DNA of 64,000 bases from Eustoma russellianum (Eukaryota; Streptophyta; Magnoliopsida; Gentianales; Gentianaceae). The notes beneath the pieces were generated by a model, which was given only the letters and a program-made list of their open reading frames with translations, did not search any database and had not been told where the DNA came from. Shown here piece by piece: positions 23,877-34,650 of the stretch. Made by a program: the position numbers and the translations under genes. Each line of letters begins with the position of its first letter. Position 1 is the stretch's first letter. The DNA lies in assembly GCA_036186865.1 (NCBI GenBank), contig AP025056.1:32340398-32404397 (forward strand), read 5' to 3'.

Positions 23877-25737
23877 TGAAAGCTATTACATGGAATGTTG
23901 GCGGACTCCAGACTTCGTTGAATCATTTGTTAATCATGTTGCACGATCATCGAGTGAATCTTCTAGTTTTAATTGAGCCAAAGCAGCGGGAAACAAAACT
24001 TCACTTCTATTGCATGAAACTTGGGTTTCGGCATGCACTTTCTGCATGTGATAACAATATTTGGATTTTATGGTAGGCTACAAGCATTCAATTTTTGAGC
24101 ATTGCTTATGGCATCCAGGCGTCTTTGTTTCGGTTTATATGGCTACCATTGCAACAACATATGGCTTGGACGGTATTGTATGGTAGACATATTGTTCATG
24201 ATCACAAACATTTGTGGGATACTATATCTTCCCACTTTCAGACACTTACGGATCCATGGGTACTAGGTTGAGATTTTAACACTTTTTTACGATTAGAGGA
24301 TCATCATGGGTGCATCTCTCCTCCTCTTTGCTCCTTAAGTGATTTCAATGAATGTCTAAATCATTGTCATTTGCAGGAACCCACCATGGGTTCTCTCTTT
24401 ACTTGGGCAAGAGGGCATGGTATTTAAACTAGGGAGCACATGTGATGATTAAACTCGACATGGCAAAAGCCTTTGACAGAGTGAATTGGTTTTATATGAC
24501 ACGTTTGCTCCAGAAGTTTGGCTTCTTGGATTTTTTCATTCGCATTATTATGACCACAATGACATATTCAAAACTCTCCGTCTCCATTAACGGCAGTATA
24601 TTTGGTTACTTCTCCCCCTCTTGAGGGCTGAAACAGGGAGATCTATTATCTCCCTTGTTATTCATTCTATGCTCAGAAGGTTTTAGCCGTGGTATTAATC
24701 GCCTTTTCAGCACCGGCACACTGTGGTTTTAACATGGGACGTGTACATGGAGTTTCTCATTTAGCATATGCAGATGACTTGCTTGTCTTTCTTAATGGAT
24801 CTACACGAAATCTTCGATTATTTCAGGAGTTCTTACGCTCTTACCAACGAGCATCGGGACAATTGGTGAACTATAGTAAATGCCAATTTGCCTCCAGTTC
24901 TTATGTGTCGTCTCATTGTTGATCGGCTATAGCCCAATTAAGTAGCTTGGCTCTTATTTATATCGGAATTAACCGAGCTCAATATTGTCATTCTCTACTC
25001 CATCACTTTGACGCAAAGTTGGGATGCTGGGCAACTCAAATACTTTCTCCAGATGGCAGGTTGGTCCTAATGCAATCGGTTCTACTCTCCCTGCCATTAC
25101 ACATTATGGCAGCAGCAATGCTTCCTAGGAGTGTGACAGATGCGATTCATCGATAGATGGCTTCTTTCTTTTAGGGAGATCGACATCATTGTATATCTTG
25201 GGTGCGTCTGTGTCATCAATGGATGAAGGAGGTCTGGGCATTCGACACTTAGGGATGCTGCAACAATGATATGACTGCAAATTATGGTGGAACTTTTGTC
25301 ATAGCACTTCTGTTTGGGCTGTCTATATGCGGGCTAGATATGGTACCAGAGATAGTTTTTGGTCTCGTCTTTATGATTCCCCAGGCTGGAAATGAATATG
25401 CTCCATTCACCCTTTTTGTTTGTCTTTTGTTACCGAACATCTCACATGGTGCACTTCTACATCGGGAGTACTAACTTTAAGATGGCATATGAGGATGTAC
25501 GACATCACCGGGCCACTTTATTATCGCATGAATATATTTGGTGGAAATCCTAACATAAATCTGCCAGCATATTTATGTGGCGTTTTTTCCATGGAGCTCT
25601 TCCGCTTGAAGATCACCTTATCCGTTTTATCCAGATTTGTCCATCTATTTGCCCATCCTGCCGAAGCTTTTCCACCACTATCTCACATGTCTTTCTTGAA
25701 TATATTCATACTAAGAACATTTGGATCATGTCTTTCT
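23876..25737 (+). pseudogene. LINE-3 ORF2 remnant (endonuclease start, reverse transcriptase, zf-RVT)
   Basis: It begins MKAITWNVGGLQTS at 23876, with endonuclease motifs WNVGG and 'LIEPKQRETK' and a stop after 'NNIWILW' (24076). Later pieces include 'SLFTWARGHG' near 24400. At about 24430 the sequence jumps to 'MMIKLDMAKAFDRVNW', which in LINE-2 lies about 1.15 kb further on, so the endonuclease C-terminus and the front of reverse transcriptase are deleted. The catalytic 'AYADDLLVFLNG' is intact near 24766-24800. zf-RVT is present but shifted (25.4-25.7 kb). Confidence 0.8.
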
Positions 25738-26560
25738 CGAATGGTTTTTAATGGTATCACACATGTGATTTTCCAATCGTTTACTCAAATTAATGAATTC
25801 ACTACATACATCACTTTTCTTTCCAAGAAACATCACCCATGTATAACGAGTATAGTCATCTACTACTACGAAGGTATAATGTTTACCATCCAAACTTTTA
25901 GTTCCAACATCCCCATACAAATCCATATGTAGTAATTGTAGGGGTTCAGAGGTGGAGATATTTGGTTTTGGCTTCAAACTTGTTTTCACAAGCTTTGCCT
26001 TTTGACAAGTGTCACATAAGTCTTGGTTTTCGATACTCATTTTTGGAAGGCCTCAGACCTTTTTGTTTTCATAAATAAATTTAAAGGTTTTGAAACATAC
26101 ATGTCCGAGACGTCTATGCCATAGTCGTGTCAAGTCCTTCTTGGCAACTAAGCAAGATATATTTTGTGAAACCAAGTCACTGATGCTAAGTTTGTAAATG
26201 TTTTTGAATCTCAAAGCTTCAAACAAAATAATATTGTCCTTTTTAACAATGCAATTTGTTTTTAAAAACATAACCTCATAATTAGCATCACATAATTGAC
26301 TGACACTTAACAAATTAAACTTTAGTCAAACAACATATAGAACATCACTAAGAGAGAAGGAAACGTTACCCATAATACCATGTCCTTTGATTGGCCTTTG
26401 CTACCTCCAAAGTGGACAACTCCTCCATCTTGCATAGTGAGTCTATGAAACAATCTTTTGTCTCCTTTCATATGGTTGGAACACCCACTGTCCAAGACCG
26501 ATTGGACCTTCTTGTCCTTGCTTTCTCCACTTAGCGCTAGGGCCTACAAAAGAACCATAT
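25738..26560 (-). pseudogene. SIRE-like copia protease and integrase fragment
   Basis: The minus strand shows the protease motif 'VLDSGCSNHM' (about 26505-26475), then a GAG-pre-integrase part with 'LWHRRLGHVCFKTF' and 'CDTCQKAKLVKTS' (the HHCC zinc-binding site). Next is the integrase core start 'LLHMDLYGDVGTKSL' with 'YTFVVVDDYTRYTWV'. Two stops (near 26316 and 26053) break the frame and an extra base near 25745 shifts the last residues ('CDTIKNHSRKT'). The second catalytic Asp and the Glu are missing because the element ends here. Confidence 0.82.
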
Positions 26561-28384
26561 GACATTGGTACCCTTTTTGTTTGGGTCTTTGAGGGTTAAT
26601 TACCTTTACTATATCCTTTGCCACCCGCACATGATTTCTATTATTCTTAGCCCTACAAACTCTTTCTACATGTCATCTTTTGTTACAATAGAAGCATGTA
26701 GGAGCGTGTTTATGAGGATAAGAATTCTTATCATGTTTGTGCAATGGCACACTCCGTGGCTCCCGTTTGGGGATGACATTCCTTGGAATCAAGGATGAAA
26801 CATTCTTCACGGATTCAACACAAGGTTTTGACACCTTTGTTGAACTTGTCTTTCCCTTATGTATGTGTCTTTTCTTCTTCAAGAAGGTTTTAGAGAAGGA
26901 TGATGCTTGTTCATTTGATTTTCCCTTCTTAGACGCATACATGAAACTAGATTTAATCTTAGGTTTCATGCTTGATATGGATGCGTCTTTTACTACCTTA
27001 ATTTTATTAGCACTCTCCCTTTGAAAAATTTTCTCTTTCCAAAGGGTTTGGCGAGGAGTACTTGATTTTATCAAATCATGCTTCTTCTCTAGTGCTATCA
27101 TATGCATGGTAATTAGAACGTCAAGCTCAAGTTGCAATGCAATATGACTCTCAAGCGTGTCATTATACTCATTTATGCATGTGGTAAAGTCTTTTTTGAC
27201 ACATTTATATTTTATTTCTAATAAATCATTTTCTTGTAATTTATAATGCGAAGGTTTAGTGCATACCTCCATGTTATCTTCGATGGCAATGAGGGAATAG
27301 AACTCATTGTCGAGATGTTGATGACTCCCGTGATAGCTAGATTCTCATTGACGTCGTTGTCGCTCTCGGACTTGGATAAGAAACCCTCCCAATGGGCTAC
27401 TTCTGCTTGTAAAGCCTTTTTCTTTTGATAGATGGCTTTCTTGTCTTTTGGGTGTGGATCCTTCACCCGACAATCCTTCATAAAGTGACCAAATTTTCCA
27501 TACTTATAGCATTTATTTTCTTGGTCCTTTATTTTCTCTTTATCCTTGGAGAATTTTTCCTCGATGAATCTCTTGGCTTCATCATCATTTCTCCTTGCGA
27601 ATCTTCTAAACCTTCAAACGAGAAGTCTAACTTCGTCGTCTGACTCCTCCGACTCGCATGCTAGGGCCTTCGACGAACTTCTAATCGAATCACTCTTTTC
27701 TTGAGCTTCAAGGTGAATCTCATAATTGATGAGATTTCCATAAAGCTCATCTAGCGTTATAGTCTCAAGATCCTTCGACTCCTCAATGGCCGTGGCCTTT
27801 GCGTTCCATTCTCTTCCTAGACTATTTAGGAAGCAATGGTTGAGATCCTCTTGTTTTATTTTCTTACCAATCGACGTAAGTAGGTTGACAAGCTTGGTGA
27901 ACCTTTGGATGGATTCTTCTATCTTTTCACCTTTGGGGACATTGAAGTTGTAGAATTATTTGATCAATTGTCTCGTCTTTGCCTTCCTCACTTGAGATGT
28001 TCCCTCATGAATTATTTCTAATTTTGTCCATGCTTATTAAGCGGATTGAACATCTTATATTTGAGCTCTTTCATTTGGTGATAAAGAGCTATTCAAAATA
28101 ACAAGAGCTTTGCTATTTATGGCCAACTGTAACTCCTCTTCTGGGGTAGGATCAGCAACATCAAAAGGAATGGTGGGACCTTTCGATACCTCTCTCCATA
28201 TACGATATCCACATGAACATAGATAAGTTTCCGTGTTGGATTTCCATAGTGGATAATTTAGAGGGTCAAACATAGGCTCTTTGACATGTACACTTGAGAT
28301 AGAGGAGAGTAGTGACTCTTGTCTTCTTCTTCTAGAAGAGTCACCACTTGGAGAACCGGCATCTTCAAAGCTAAAGGGATACAT
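26561..28384 (-). pseudogene. SIRE-like copia gag, broken
   Basis: Starts MYPFSFEDAGSPSGDSSRRR at 28384, then 'FDPLNYPLWKSNTETYLCS' and 'NSKALVILNSSLSPNERAQI', typical of copia gag with the UBN2-type domain. A stop at 28055 and shifts follow. The middle has charged helical segments, and a Lys-rich region (26850-27000) precedes a zinc knuckle visible near 26690-26650 ('CFYCNKR', partly out of frame). A second CCHC-like piece lies near 27480 ('YKYGKFGHFMKDC'). It would package element RNA if intact; it is not. Confidence 0.75.
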
Positions 28385-28434
28385 ACTTCAAAAAGATCAA
28401 ATCTTGCTATTTGAACTCAAACACTCAAGATTTT

Positions 28435-28448
28435 TCACTGATAATAAT
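28435..28448 (-). other. Degenerate primer binding site
   Basis: The minus strand reads ATTATTATCAG where the usual copia site is ATTGGTATCAG (two differences), at the inner edge of the LTR. Confidence 0.55.
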
Positions 28449-29943
28449 TGTTAGGTCCCTTAGAACACACTAAAAAGGGGGGGTTGAATAGTGTGTTCAC
28501 CAAGTATGGATATGTTTCGATGTTGAGACAAAAACCAATACTTGGGTGTATTCTTTAAAATATGTAAAATGGCAAGAACGTAAAGAACACGAGATTTATA
28601 GAGGTTTAAGTTTATGACTTTACTCCTCTACCTTCTTGCTCTTTAGAAGAAAGATTTTTGAACAAAGAGATTGTTATTTCACTTGGGGAAACAACAATCA
28701 ATGATAAAATTACAAAGAGAGAAACTAGGCCACACGCCTAGACCATAAACAAGAAATACCAACCACCTTGAAGTCTAGCCTCCAAAGAACTTTCTTGCTC
28801 CTCAAAGAATTCTTGTTGGGAGTATGATGCGCCACTACACCATCAACTAACCCTCCAAGGCTTTGATTTCTTCAAACAAGAAGCACACTTGCTTCTTGAC
28901 CAACAATCTACACTTTGCTCCTCACAATCTTCACTCAAGAAGAAGACACTTCTTCTTCACAAATCACAAATCTCACAAATGATGTAAAATACACAATGAT
29001 ACAAGTATTTTGAGAACAAAAGCTTGAGAAAAACTTGAGAGCTGTTAGGTAGAAAGTTGAAGAATGAAAAATGATGAAAACCCTTGTTTTATCACCTCCT
29101 AGCCGTTGTCATGCTTGCAGGAGAAAATAAATGAGTTTTGTCTCTTCTGATTACATGTCTTCTTCTATTGAGATCTTCTCTTGGATGAATACAAGCTTCT
29201 TGAGAAAGCTTCTTCTTGTAAACTCAAAAAGGAAAGAGAGCACTCTCCAAAGTGGGAATGTTGCCTGTGATTTTTCATTAAGAGGGAAGATACAAATGTC
29301 AGTAATCATAAGAAAGTACAACATAAAACATTTGTAACGTTGAGTCACTTGAAGCGCCTAATGTGGTTTCTGAACAGGCGTTCAAAGTGACATAGAGCAC
29401 CTAATGTGGATTTAGAACTGGCGTTCAATATGACATGAAGTGCCTAATGTGGATTTAGAACTGGCGTTCAATGTGACATGAACGTCTTAAGTGAATAAGG
29501 AATACCCGTTCAATGTCACATAAAGCGCCTATTCTGGGCAATACTCTTGTTTGAAGTCTCATGAAGCTTATGTTCTAAGCCTTCATACTCGTTCGAAATG
29601 ATTCTGAGATTTGCCAAACTTAGTTTGATATTCGTGCCCATTTTTGGAGGAAAACAGACACATTTGACTTTTGCCACTTACATGAAGCGCCTGTTAAGGT
29701 GTTTAAAGTGTCCTGCTTTACAGTACACATGAGGTGCCTTATCTAGTCGTTCGAAGTGTTTTGGTTTCCAGACACTTTACATGAAGCTCCTTATCTAGGC
29801 GTTCGAAGTGTTCTGGTTTCCAGACACTTCATATGAAGCGCCTTATGCAGGCGTTCGAAATATACTGGTATCCAAACACTTCACATGAGGCGTCTTATCT
29901 AGGCGTTTCAACTGTCAATTGTGCAAATTATCATGCAGAAACA
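28449..29943 (-). repeat. 5' LTR of the SIRE-like copia, with internal minisatellites
   Basis: The termini are TGTTAGGTCCC (plus strand, left) and GCAGAAACA (right), so both ends read TGTT...AACA. Length about 1.5 kb. Two minisatellites occupy its outer part: 29350-29540 (period about 44 bp, 'GCCTAATGTGGATTTAGAACTGGCGTTCAA') and 29685-29925 (period about 52 bp, 'ATGAAGCGCCTTATCTAGGCGTTCGAAGTG'). A plus-strand frame at 29131-29337 has no known relatives that I recognise. Confidence 0.75.
29350..29925. repeat. Two related minisatellites in the LTR
   Basis: Both arrays share 'GAAGCGCCT' and 'GGCGTTC(A/G)A', so the 44-bp and 52-bp units probably have one origin. About four units of each. Confidence 0.82.
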
Positions 29944-29964
29944 CTAGTTTCTTTCTTTCTATAC

Positions 29965-30535
29965 GCCAGAGTAGAAATTGGACGATAAGATCCCTTGGCA
30001 AGCTAGTTCATCAGATATTTGGAAAGTCCCCTCACTTGGTAGTTTAAAGCTTAACACAGATGCTTCATGTAAAGATAGAGAAACATCAGTTAGCATGCTT
30101 AATCGAGGCCACGTTAGCAGTTTACTCCATGCGGCCTCGATCTCACTTCCATTTGGAGCTACAGTAGTGTTGAGCCCCAAACAGTCTGCGTGCATGGGAA
30201 TTAAGACAGCTAATGCCATCTGGACGGATTCCTTAGTGGTGGAGTCTGATAGTCAATTCACGATTATGAGGCTATGCGATGGATCCTGATTACTCAGATA
30301 TGGGACTAATATTAAAGGAGATTTGCGGACTTGCCGATAACTTCACTTTATTTTCGTATGAATTTATTCATTGAAGTGGTAATAAACCTTCGCATTTGCT
30401 CACGCAACTTGCTTTGCCCTTCGCGTCTTCTGTTCTATGGGCTCACTCCCTCCCAAACAATGTACTTTCTGCTATTCATGCAGACATTGATGAATCAATA
30501 CAAGTTTATATTAAAGAAAAAACATTTACACAAAA
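29965..30535 (+). pseudogene. RNase H-like domain fragment
   Basis: The plus strand reads 'IPWQASSSDIWKVPSLGSLKLNTDASC', with the first catalytic Asp of plant RVT_3-type RNase H, then, in shifted frames, 'AIWTDSLVVESDSQFTI' (third motif) and, near 30385-30520, 'HLLTQLALPFASSVLWAHSL', the C-terminal helix region. It may be the 3' end of LINE-3, displaced by the copia insertion, or an independent fragment: the wording differs from RNase H of LINE-1 and LINE-4. Frameshifts make it non-functional. Confidence 0.65.
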
Positions 30536-30540
30536 AAAGA

Positions 30541-31222
30541 GTTTATAGATTCTATGGTGTGCTATGACATAAGCTTAATTGAAGAACCGTTAGATCAATA
30601 TATGATGTATAATCTAAATGATCTGATAATATTTAACTATACTAAAATTAAAGCCGTAGAGAATATCTCCCAATTTTTATGGATCTGCTAAGTGATTATT
30701 TCACCAGCTCTTCTGATTCAATTATTTCATCAACCTTTTCGTTTTATGTGAGTTATAATGCAGAATGGAGAAATCTTGAAACATCTTGCACGAAATAAAC
30801 CAAAATTTCTTCATTTTGATATCTCAGCTATAAGCTAAGACCGTGTGACATTATTTCTTCAATTTCAACATGCTTAAGTTTAAGCTTGCCTATTAAGTCC
30901 CAAGTGATGCTTCAATTATACGTTATCCGGCCTAACCTTTTCTGTATTTCGTGTTTTAGTTTAGGGAAATTTTGTATCACCTTCACCCAACCATATTTAG
31001 TTAACAGTGTGACCTTTAAATTATACCTGTAATTTATGATAAAGTATGGCGTGATAATATTGCTACTAATGGTATGGAAATAGAGCACTAGAAAATTGTC
31101 TTTAATTAGTTTGCCTTTTCAAAGTATAATAAATTCTTGGCCCTGAATGGTCTGACTTTGCTTAAAATAACAAGGAAGGCTTGTGTTCCCTTAGGGTTAG
31201 GTCCAGTCCGTCCTAATCCTCT
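30541..31222. other. AT-rich DNA without recognisable genes
   Basis: I see no domain, repeat or RNA gene here. It may be host sequence between the LINE and copia insertions. Confidence 0.5.
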
Positions 31223-31227
31223 GGACT
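31223..31227. repeat. Target site duplication GGACT, left copy
   Basis: GGACT before the TG of the left LTR, repeated at 37110-37114 after the terminal CA of the right LTR. Confidence 0.92.
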
Positions 31228-31826
31228 TGTCAAAAGTATAGATATGCCAAGCTCAGAGGGAAAGTACTCGGATCAACATGATCCGAGTGACAATCCAAGT
31301 GATAATGATGTACAGCCATGAGATGAATGGTTTAATCGACGGATGGGAGTGCTAGCAGAGCGGTTGAGTTGCGTGTGGTGGCTGAACTGTTGGTTACGGA
31401 GTCGGGCTATGCAGTAGTGCACCAGCGTTGCTGAGGAAGAAGAAGTTGGTGGCGCCAACGATTTTAAATTTGTAAAATGACATAATTGCCCCTGATGTTA
31501 AATGGTTAGCTGAGTTAGTTGTGGGGCATTATTGTAATTCTGTAGTGGCAGTTAATTCCTCTTTGTTTTTCTGTTGGGTATAAAACGAAAGCTAGAAGGT
31601 GATGGTAGGCAGATTTCTTGGCATTTTGTAATTCCTTCATATCAGAAAAGTTTCCTTGTTGTAGAGAGAGAATAAAATCACTTCTTCGTCAAATTTGATA
31701 CTCTCGTTTTTTTTTGCAATTCACTTATACATTGCCAATTGAAATCGTCAAATCTTCCTGCTGCAAGAGCATTCGATTTGATCCTTGCAGCAGTCTGCAT
31801 TTTGCATCTTTGTGCGATTTTTCACA
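31228..31826 (+). repeat. 5' LTR (copia, 31-37 kb)
   Basis: TGTCAAAAGTATAG ... TTTTTCACA. It contains 'GGGTATAAAACG' near 31577, a good TATA box for the element promoter, and 'GAGAGAATAAAATC' near 31668, a likely polyadenylation signal. Confidence 0.95.
31572..31590 (+). promoter_or_regulatory. TATA box of the copia 5' LTR
   Basis: 'GGGTATAAAACGA' about 250 bp before the LTR end. The same sequence occurs in the 3' LTR near 36857. An AATAAA about 90 bp downstream fits the usual order TATA, start site, polyadenylation signal. Confidence 0.6.
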
Positions 31827-31838
31827 TGGTATCAGAGC
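31827..31838 (+). other. Primer binding site (tRNA-iMet)
   Basis: TGGTATCAGAGC starts directly at the LTR end, an exact match to the standard site complementary to plant initiator tRNA-Met. Confidence 0.95.
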
Positions 31839-31870
31839 ATCTTTCGCACACATTCTGTTGAAATTGTTGA

Positions 31871-33112
31871 ATGAGATTTGGAACTTTCATGGCCTCTGAT
31901 GTGAGATCACCTGGTTCCTCAAACAGTCACCAGACTGGCGCAATTCTGGATCCAACTGAGGATCCTCTGTATATCCACCCGAGTGATAGCCCTGCACTTG
32001 TGCTCGTACAACCGCTACTCGATGGAAACAATTATCATGGATGGAGTAGAACCTTCAGGAGAGCATTGGAATCGAAGAACAAGTTAGGATTCATATCTGG
32101 TGATGTGATCAAGCCAGAAGAAGGAAATAGAAGATATGCGACGTGGCGCAAGGCGAACAATATGGTTGCGTCGTGGATAGTCAATTCGGTGATACCTTCA
32201 ATAGGACAAAGTGTAATGTAGCTTGATAATGCAATTGACATTTGAAATGATCTCAAGCACAGATATGGCAACGTTGATGCGTTTAGACGGTCAGATCTTC
32301 AGGAACAGTTTTACGCAAGTAGACAAGGTGAGTCCTCCGTAACTGGGTACTATACAAAGTTGAAGGTTCTATCTGAGGAATTGATGGTGCTCAGATCTGT
32401 TCCCGTCTGTACTTGTAACAAGTGCACTTGCAATGTTTCAAGTCAGATCAATAAGTACGTGCAAGATGATTATGTCATTAAGTTCATCAAAGGACTTAAT
32501 GAAGAGTTTGAACCGGTAAAATCACAAGTATTGCTTTCAGTTCCGTTGCCAGATCTTAAAACGACATTTGCAATGGCTATTAAGCTAGAGAGGAAGCTGA
32601 ACTATCCTAACACACAACCTGTTAACAATTCCTCATTAGTCATGAATGTGAATAATGGAGGAAATCAGAATCAGTCTGGGGCTAGAGGAACGAACATTGC
32701 AGGTTCAGGAGGACCATGGCAGAAACCTATGGGGAGAGGTAACAGGAAGAATTTCTTGAAAGGTAACTCCAACGCCCCAGTGTGTACGTTCTGCAATTTA
32801 ATTGGCCACACTGTTGACAAGTGTTATAAGAAGCATGGGTATCCACCCGGTTATAAACAAAGGAGTCAAGTTAATTCAGTGATCAGTGAGACAACGCCTG
32901 GTTCGGTCTCCCAAGAACCTGCAGTGATCACCCAGGAACAATATGTGCAGTTGATGAATTTGTTGCAACAGCACAATGACAAACTGAGGTCGGGGCTGGA
33001 AGAGTCACATAACAATGGAGAAGCTCATGCCGTTATGTCAGCTCAGAGCTCCACTGCCTCTGGTAAGGAAAAAGGTAATATGCCATATGACTATTCTAAT
33101 GTTTGGTGTTAG
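31871..33112 (+). pseudogene. Copia gag, with two nonsense codons
   Basis: ATG at 31871, or more likely 31889 (MASDVRSPG). The N-terminal part has 'YIHPSDSPALVLVQPLLDG' and 'NNYHGWSRTFRRAL', the usual opening of this class of copia gag. Stops at 32219-32221 (TAG after QSVM) and, 12 codons on, TGA in 'DNAIDI*NDLKHRYG', where Trp is expected. The remainder (32360-33112) includes 'CTFCNLIGHTVDKC' (zinc knuckle, 32790-32831) followed by 'KKHGYPPGYK'. A one-base loss at about 33105 separates it from protease. Confidence 0.88.
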
Positions 33113-34650
33113 ACTCTGGTGCCACTGACCATATATGCCACACTCTTTCTCTTTTTGATTCCTTCCATCATGTTAACTCTAAGTCAGTACAATTGCCTAA
33201 CAACCAACATGTCATGGTAAACCACATTGGAACGGTAAAATTCAGTACATCTCTTGAGTTGAACAATGTTTTACATGTGCCTGCTTTCTCATTCAACCTG
33301 CTATCACTAAGCAAGTTGACACAATCTGGTGAAATTGATGTGTTTTTTCATCTTGACACTTGTGTAATCCAGGAGCATATCACCAAGAAGAAGATTGGTT
33401 CAGTTAAGGCCAATCAAGGTCTGTATTACTTCTTTGGAAACTCCATCTCAGAACTTCAAACCAATTCATGCCTCAGCCTTCCTTCTCATGCTTGTGTTGC
33501 TTCCAGTCTCAGTCCCCATCTTTGGCACTCAAGACTTGGTCACCCTGCTCATTCCAGACTAAAAGAGATACACAAATTAGACTCACATGTGATGTCATCT
33601 GAAGATGAATGGAACTGCACCATATGCCTGTTGGCAAAACAAAAAAGAATGTCATTTCCTGTTTCAAAGTCCATAACCCGTTCTCCTTTTGATCTTGTAC
33701 ACATGGATATATGGGGCCCTTATAGGCACCCTACGTTGTATAGACAGCAATATTTCCTTACTATAATAGATGACTACAATAGATATTGTTGGATATATCT
33801 GTTAAAGTCAAAATCTGAAGTCAGGTGCATTGTTCAAAGCTTTCACACCTTTGTCTCTGTTCAATTTGGCAGGCCTATAAAGATCATTAGAACTGACAAT
33901 GGTCTTGAATTTAATCTAAATTCGTTCTATACTGAAAAGGGGATTCAGCACCAAACCACATGTGTATACACCCCTCAGCAGAATGGTGTAGTTGAAAGAA
34001 AGCACCAAACATCTACTTACAGTAGCCAGGGCCCTTAGGTTTCAGTCAAATATCCCTATCAAATACTGGGGATTCTGTGTGCAACACGCGGCCTATCTTA
34101 TAAATATTACTCCATCCCCTTTACTTGACCAGCATACCCCCTTTGAACTCTTGTACAAAAAGATCCCAACTTATTCTCACCTAAGGGTGTTTGGCTGCTT
34201 GGCATACGCTTACAATACCTCACCCACCAAAGACAAGTTCAGTCCAAGATCCAAGAAGTGCTTGCTTCTGGGCATGTCACATACAACAAAGGGATACGTT
34301 CTTTTGGACTTGGAAAGCCATGCCGTTTTTGTTTCAAGAGATGTACGATTCTTTGAGAATACATTTCCTTTTTCCAGCAACTCTTCCACTTCTATTCCTG
34401 AACAAGTCAATGTACCCTCACATTACTTCGGCCATCAATCTGCACCTCAGCACATACATGACCCACTGAAGCATCCTATTATCCCTACGTCTATCTTCCA
34501 ACCTGACCTTCAACCTTTACAAAATCATTCTGAAAGACAGACTATTCATGAAACAACTGTCCAGCCTTCATCACCGATGTCTCCCTTAACTTCTCACCTT
34601 CACCTTACAGAGCAGAGGCTCAGCCTGCATCCTCATCCCCAACGTCACCC
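33100..34650 (+). pseudogene. Copia protease and integrase, frameshifted
   Basis: 'VLDSGATDHIC' at 33106-33138 is the aspartic protease active site. GAG-pre-integrase follows ('LWHSRLGHPAHSRL', 'CTICLLAKQKR'), then the integrase core with D ('HMDIWGPY', 33700), D ('IRTDNGLEF', 33890) and E ('PQQNGVVERKH', 33975-34007). A frameshift at about 34010 splits the end of the core from 'LLTVARALRFQSNIPIKYWGFCVQHAAYLIN' homologues downstream; another lies near 34650. These enzymes would mature the polyprotein and integrate the cDNA. Confidence 0.9.

Larger units (their letters stand above)
22365..25737 (+). mobile_element. LINE-3: L1-type LINE, internally deleted and truncated at the 3' side
   Basis: Head-to-tail with LINE-2. 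It has ORF1, the endonuclease start, then a jump straight into the middle of reverse transcriptase (deletion near 24430), and zf-RVT. It breaks at 25737, where a copia fragment begins. An RNase H fragment beyond the copia at 29965-30530 may be its continuation. Confidence 0.8.
25738..29943 (-). mobile_element. SIRE-like copia element, 5' portion only
   Basis: Minus-strand order: LTR (28449-29943), degenerate primer site, gag, protease, start of integrase. The sequence is cut within the integrase core at about 25738; the rest of pol and the 3' LTR are missing. The cut lies at TCTTTCT, and TCTTTCT also occurs just beyond the LTR (29950-29960), so a microhomology-type deletion is possible. The long gag and LTR length resemble the SIRE/Maximus lineage (inference). 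Confidence 0.75.
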
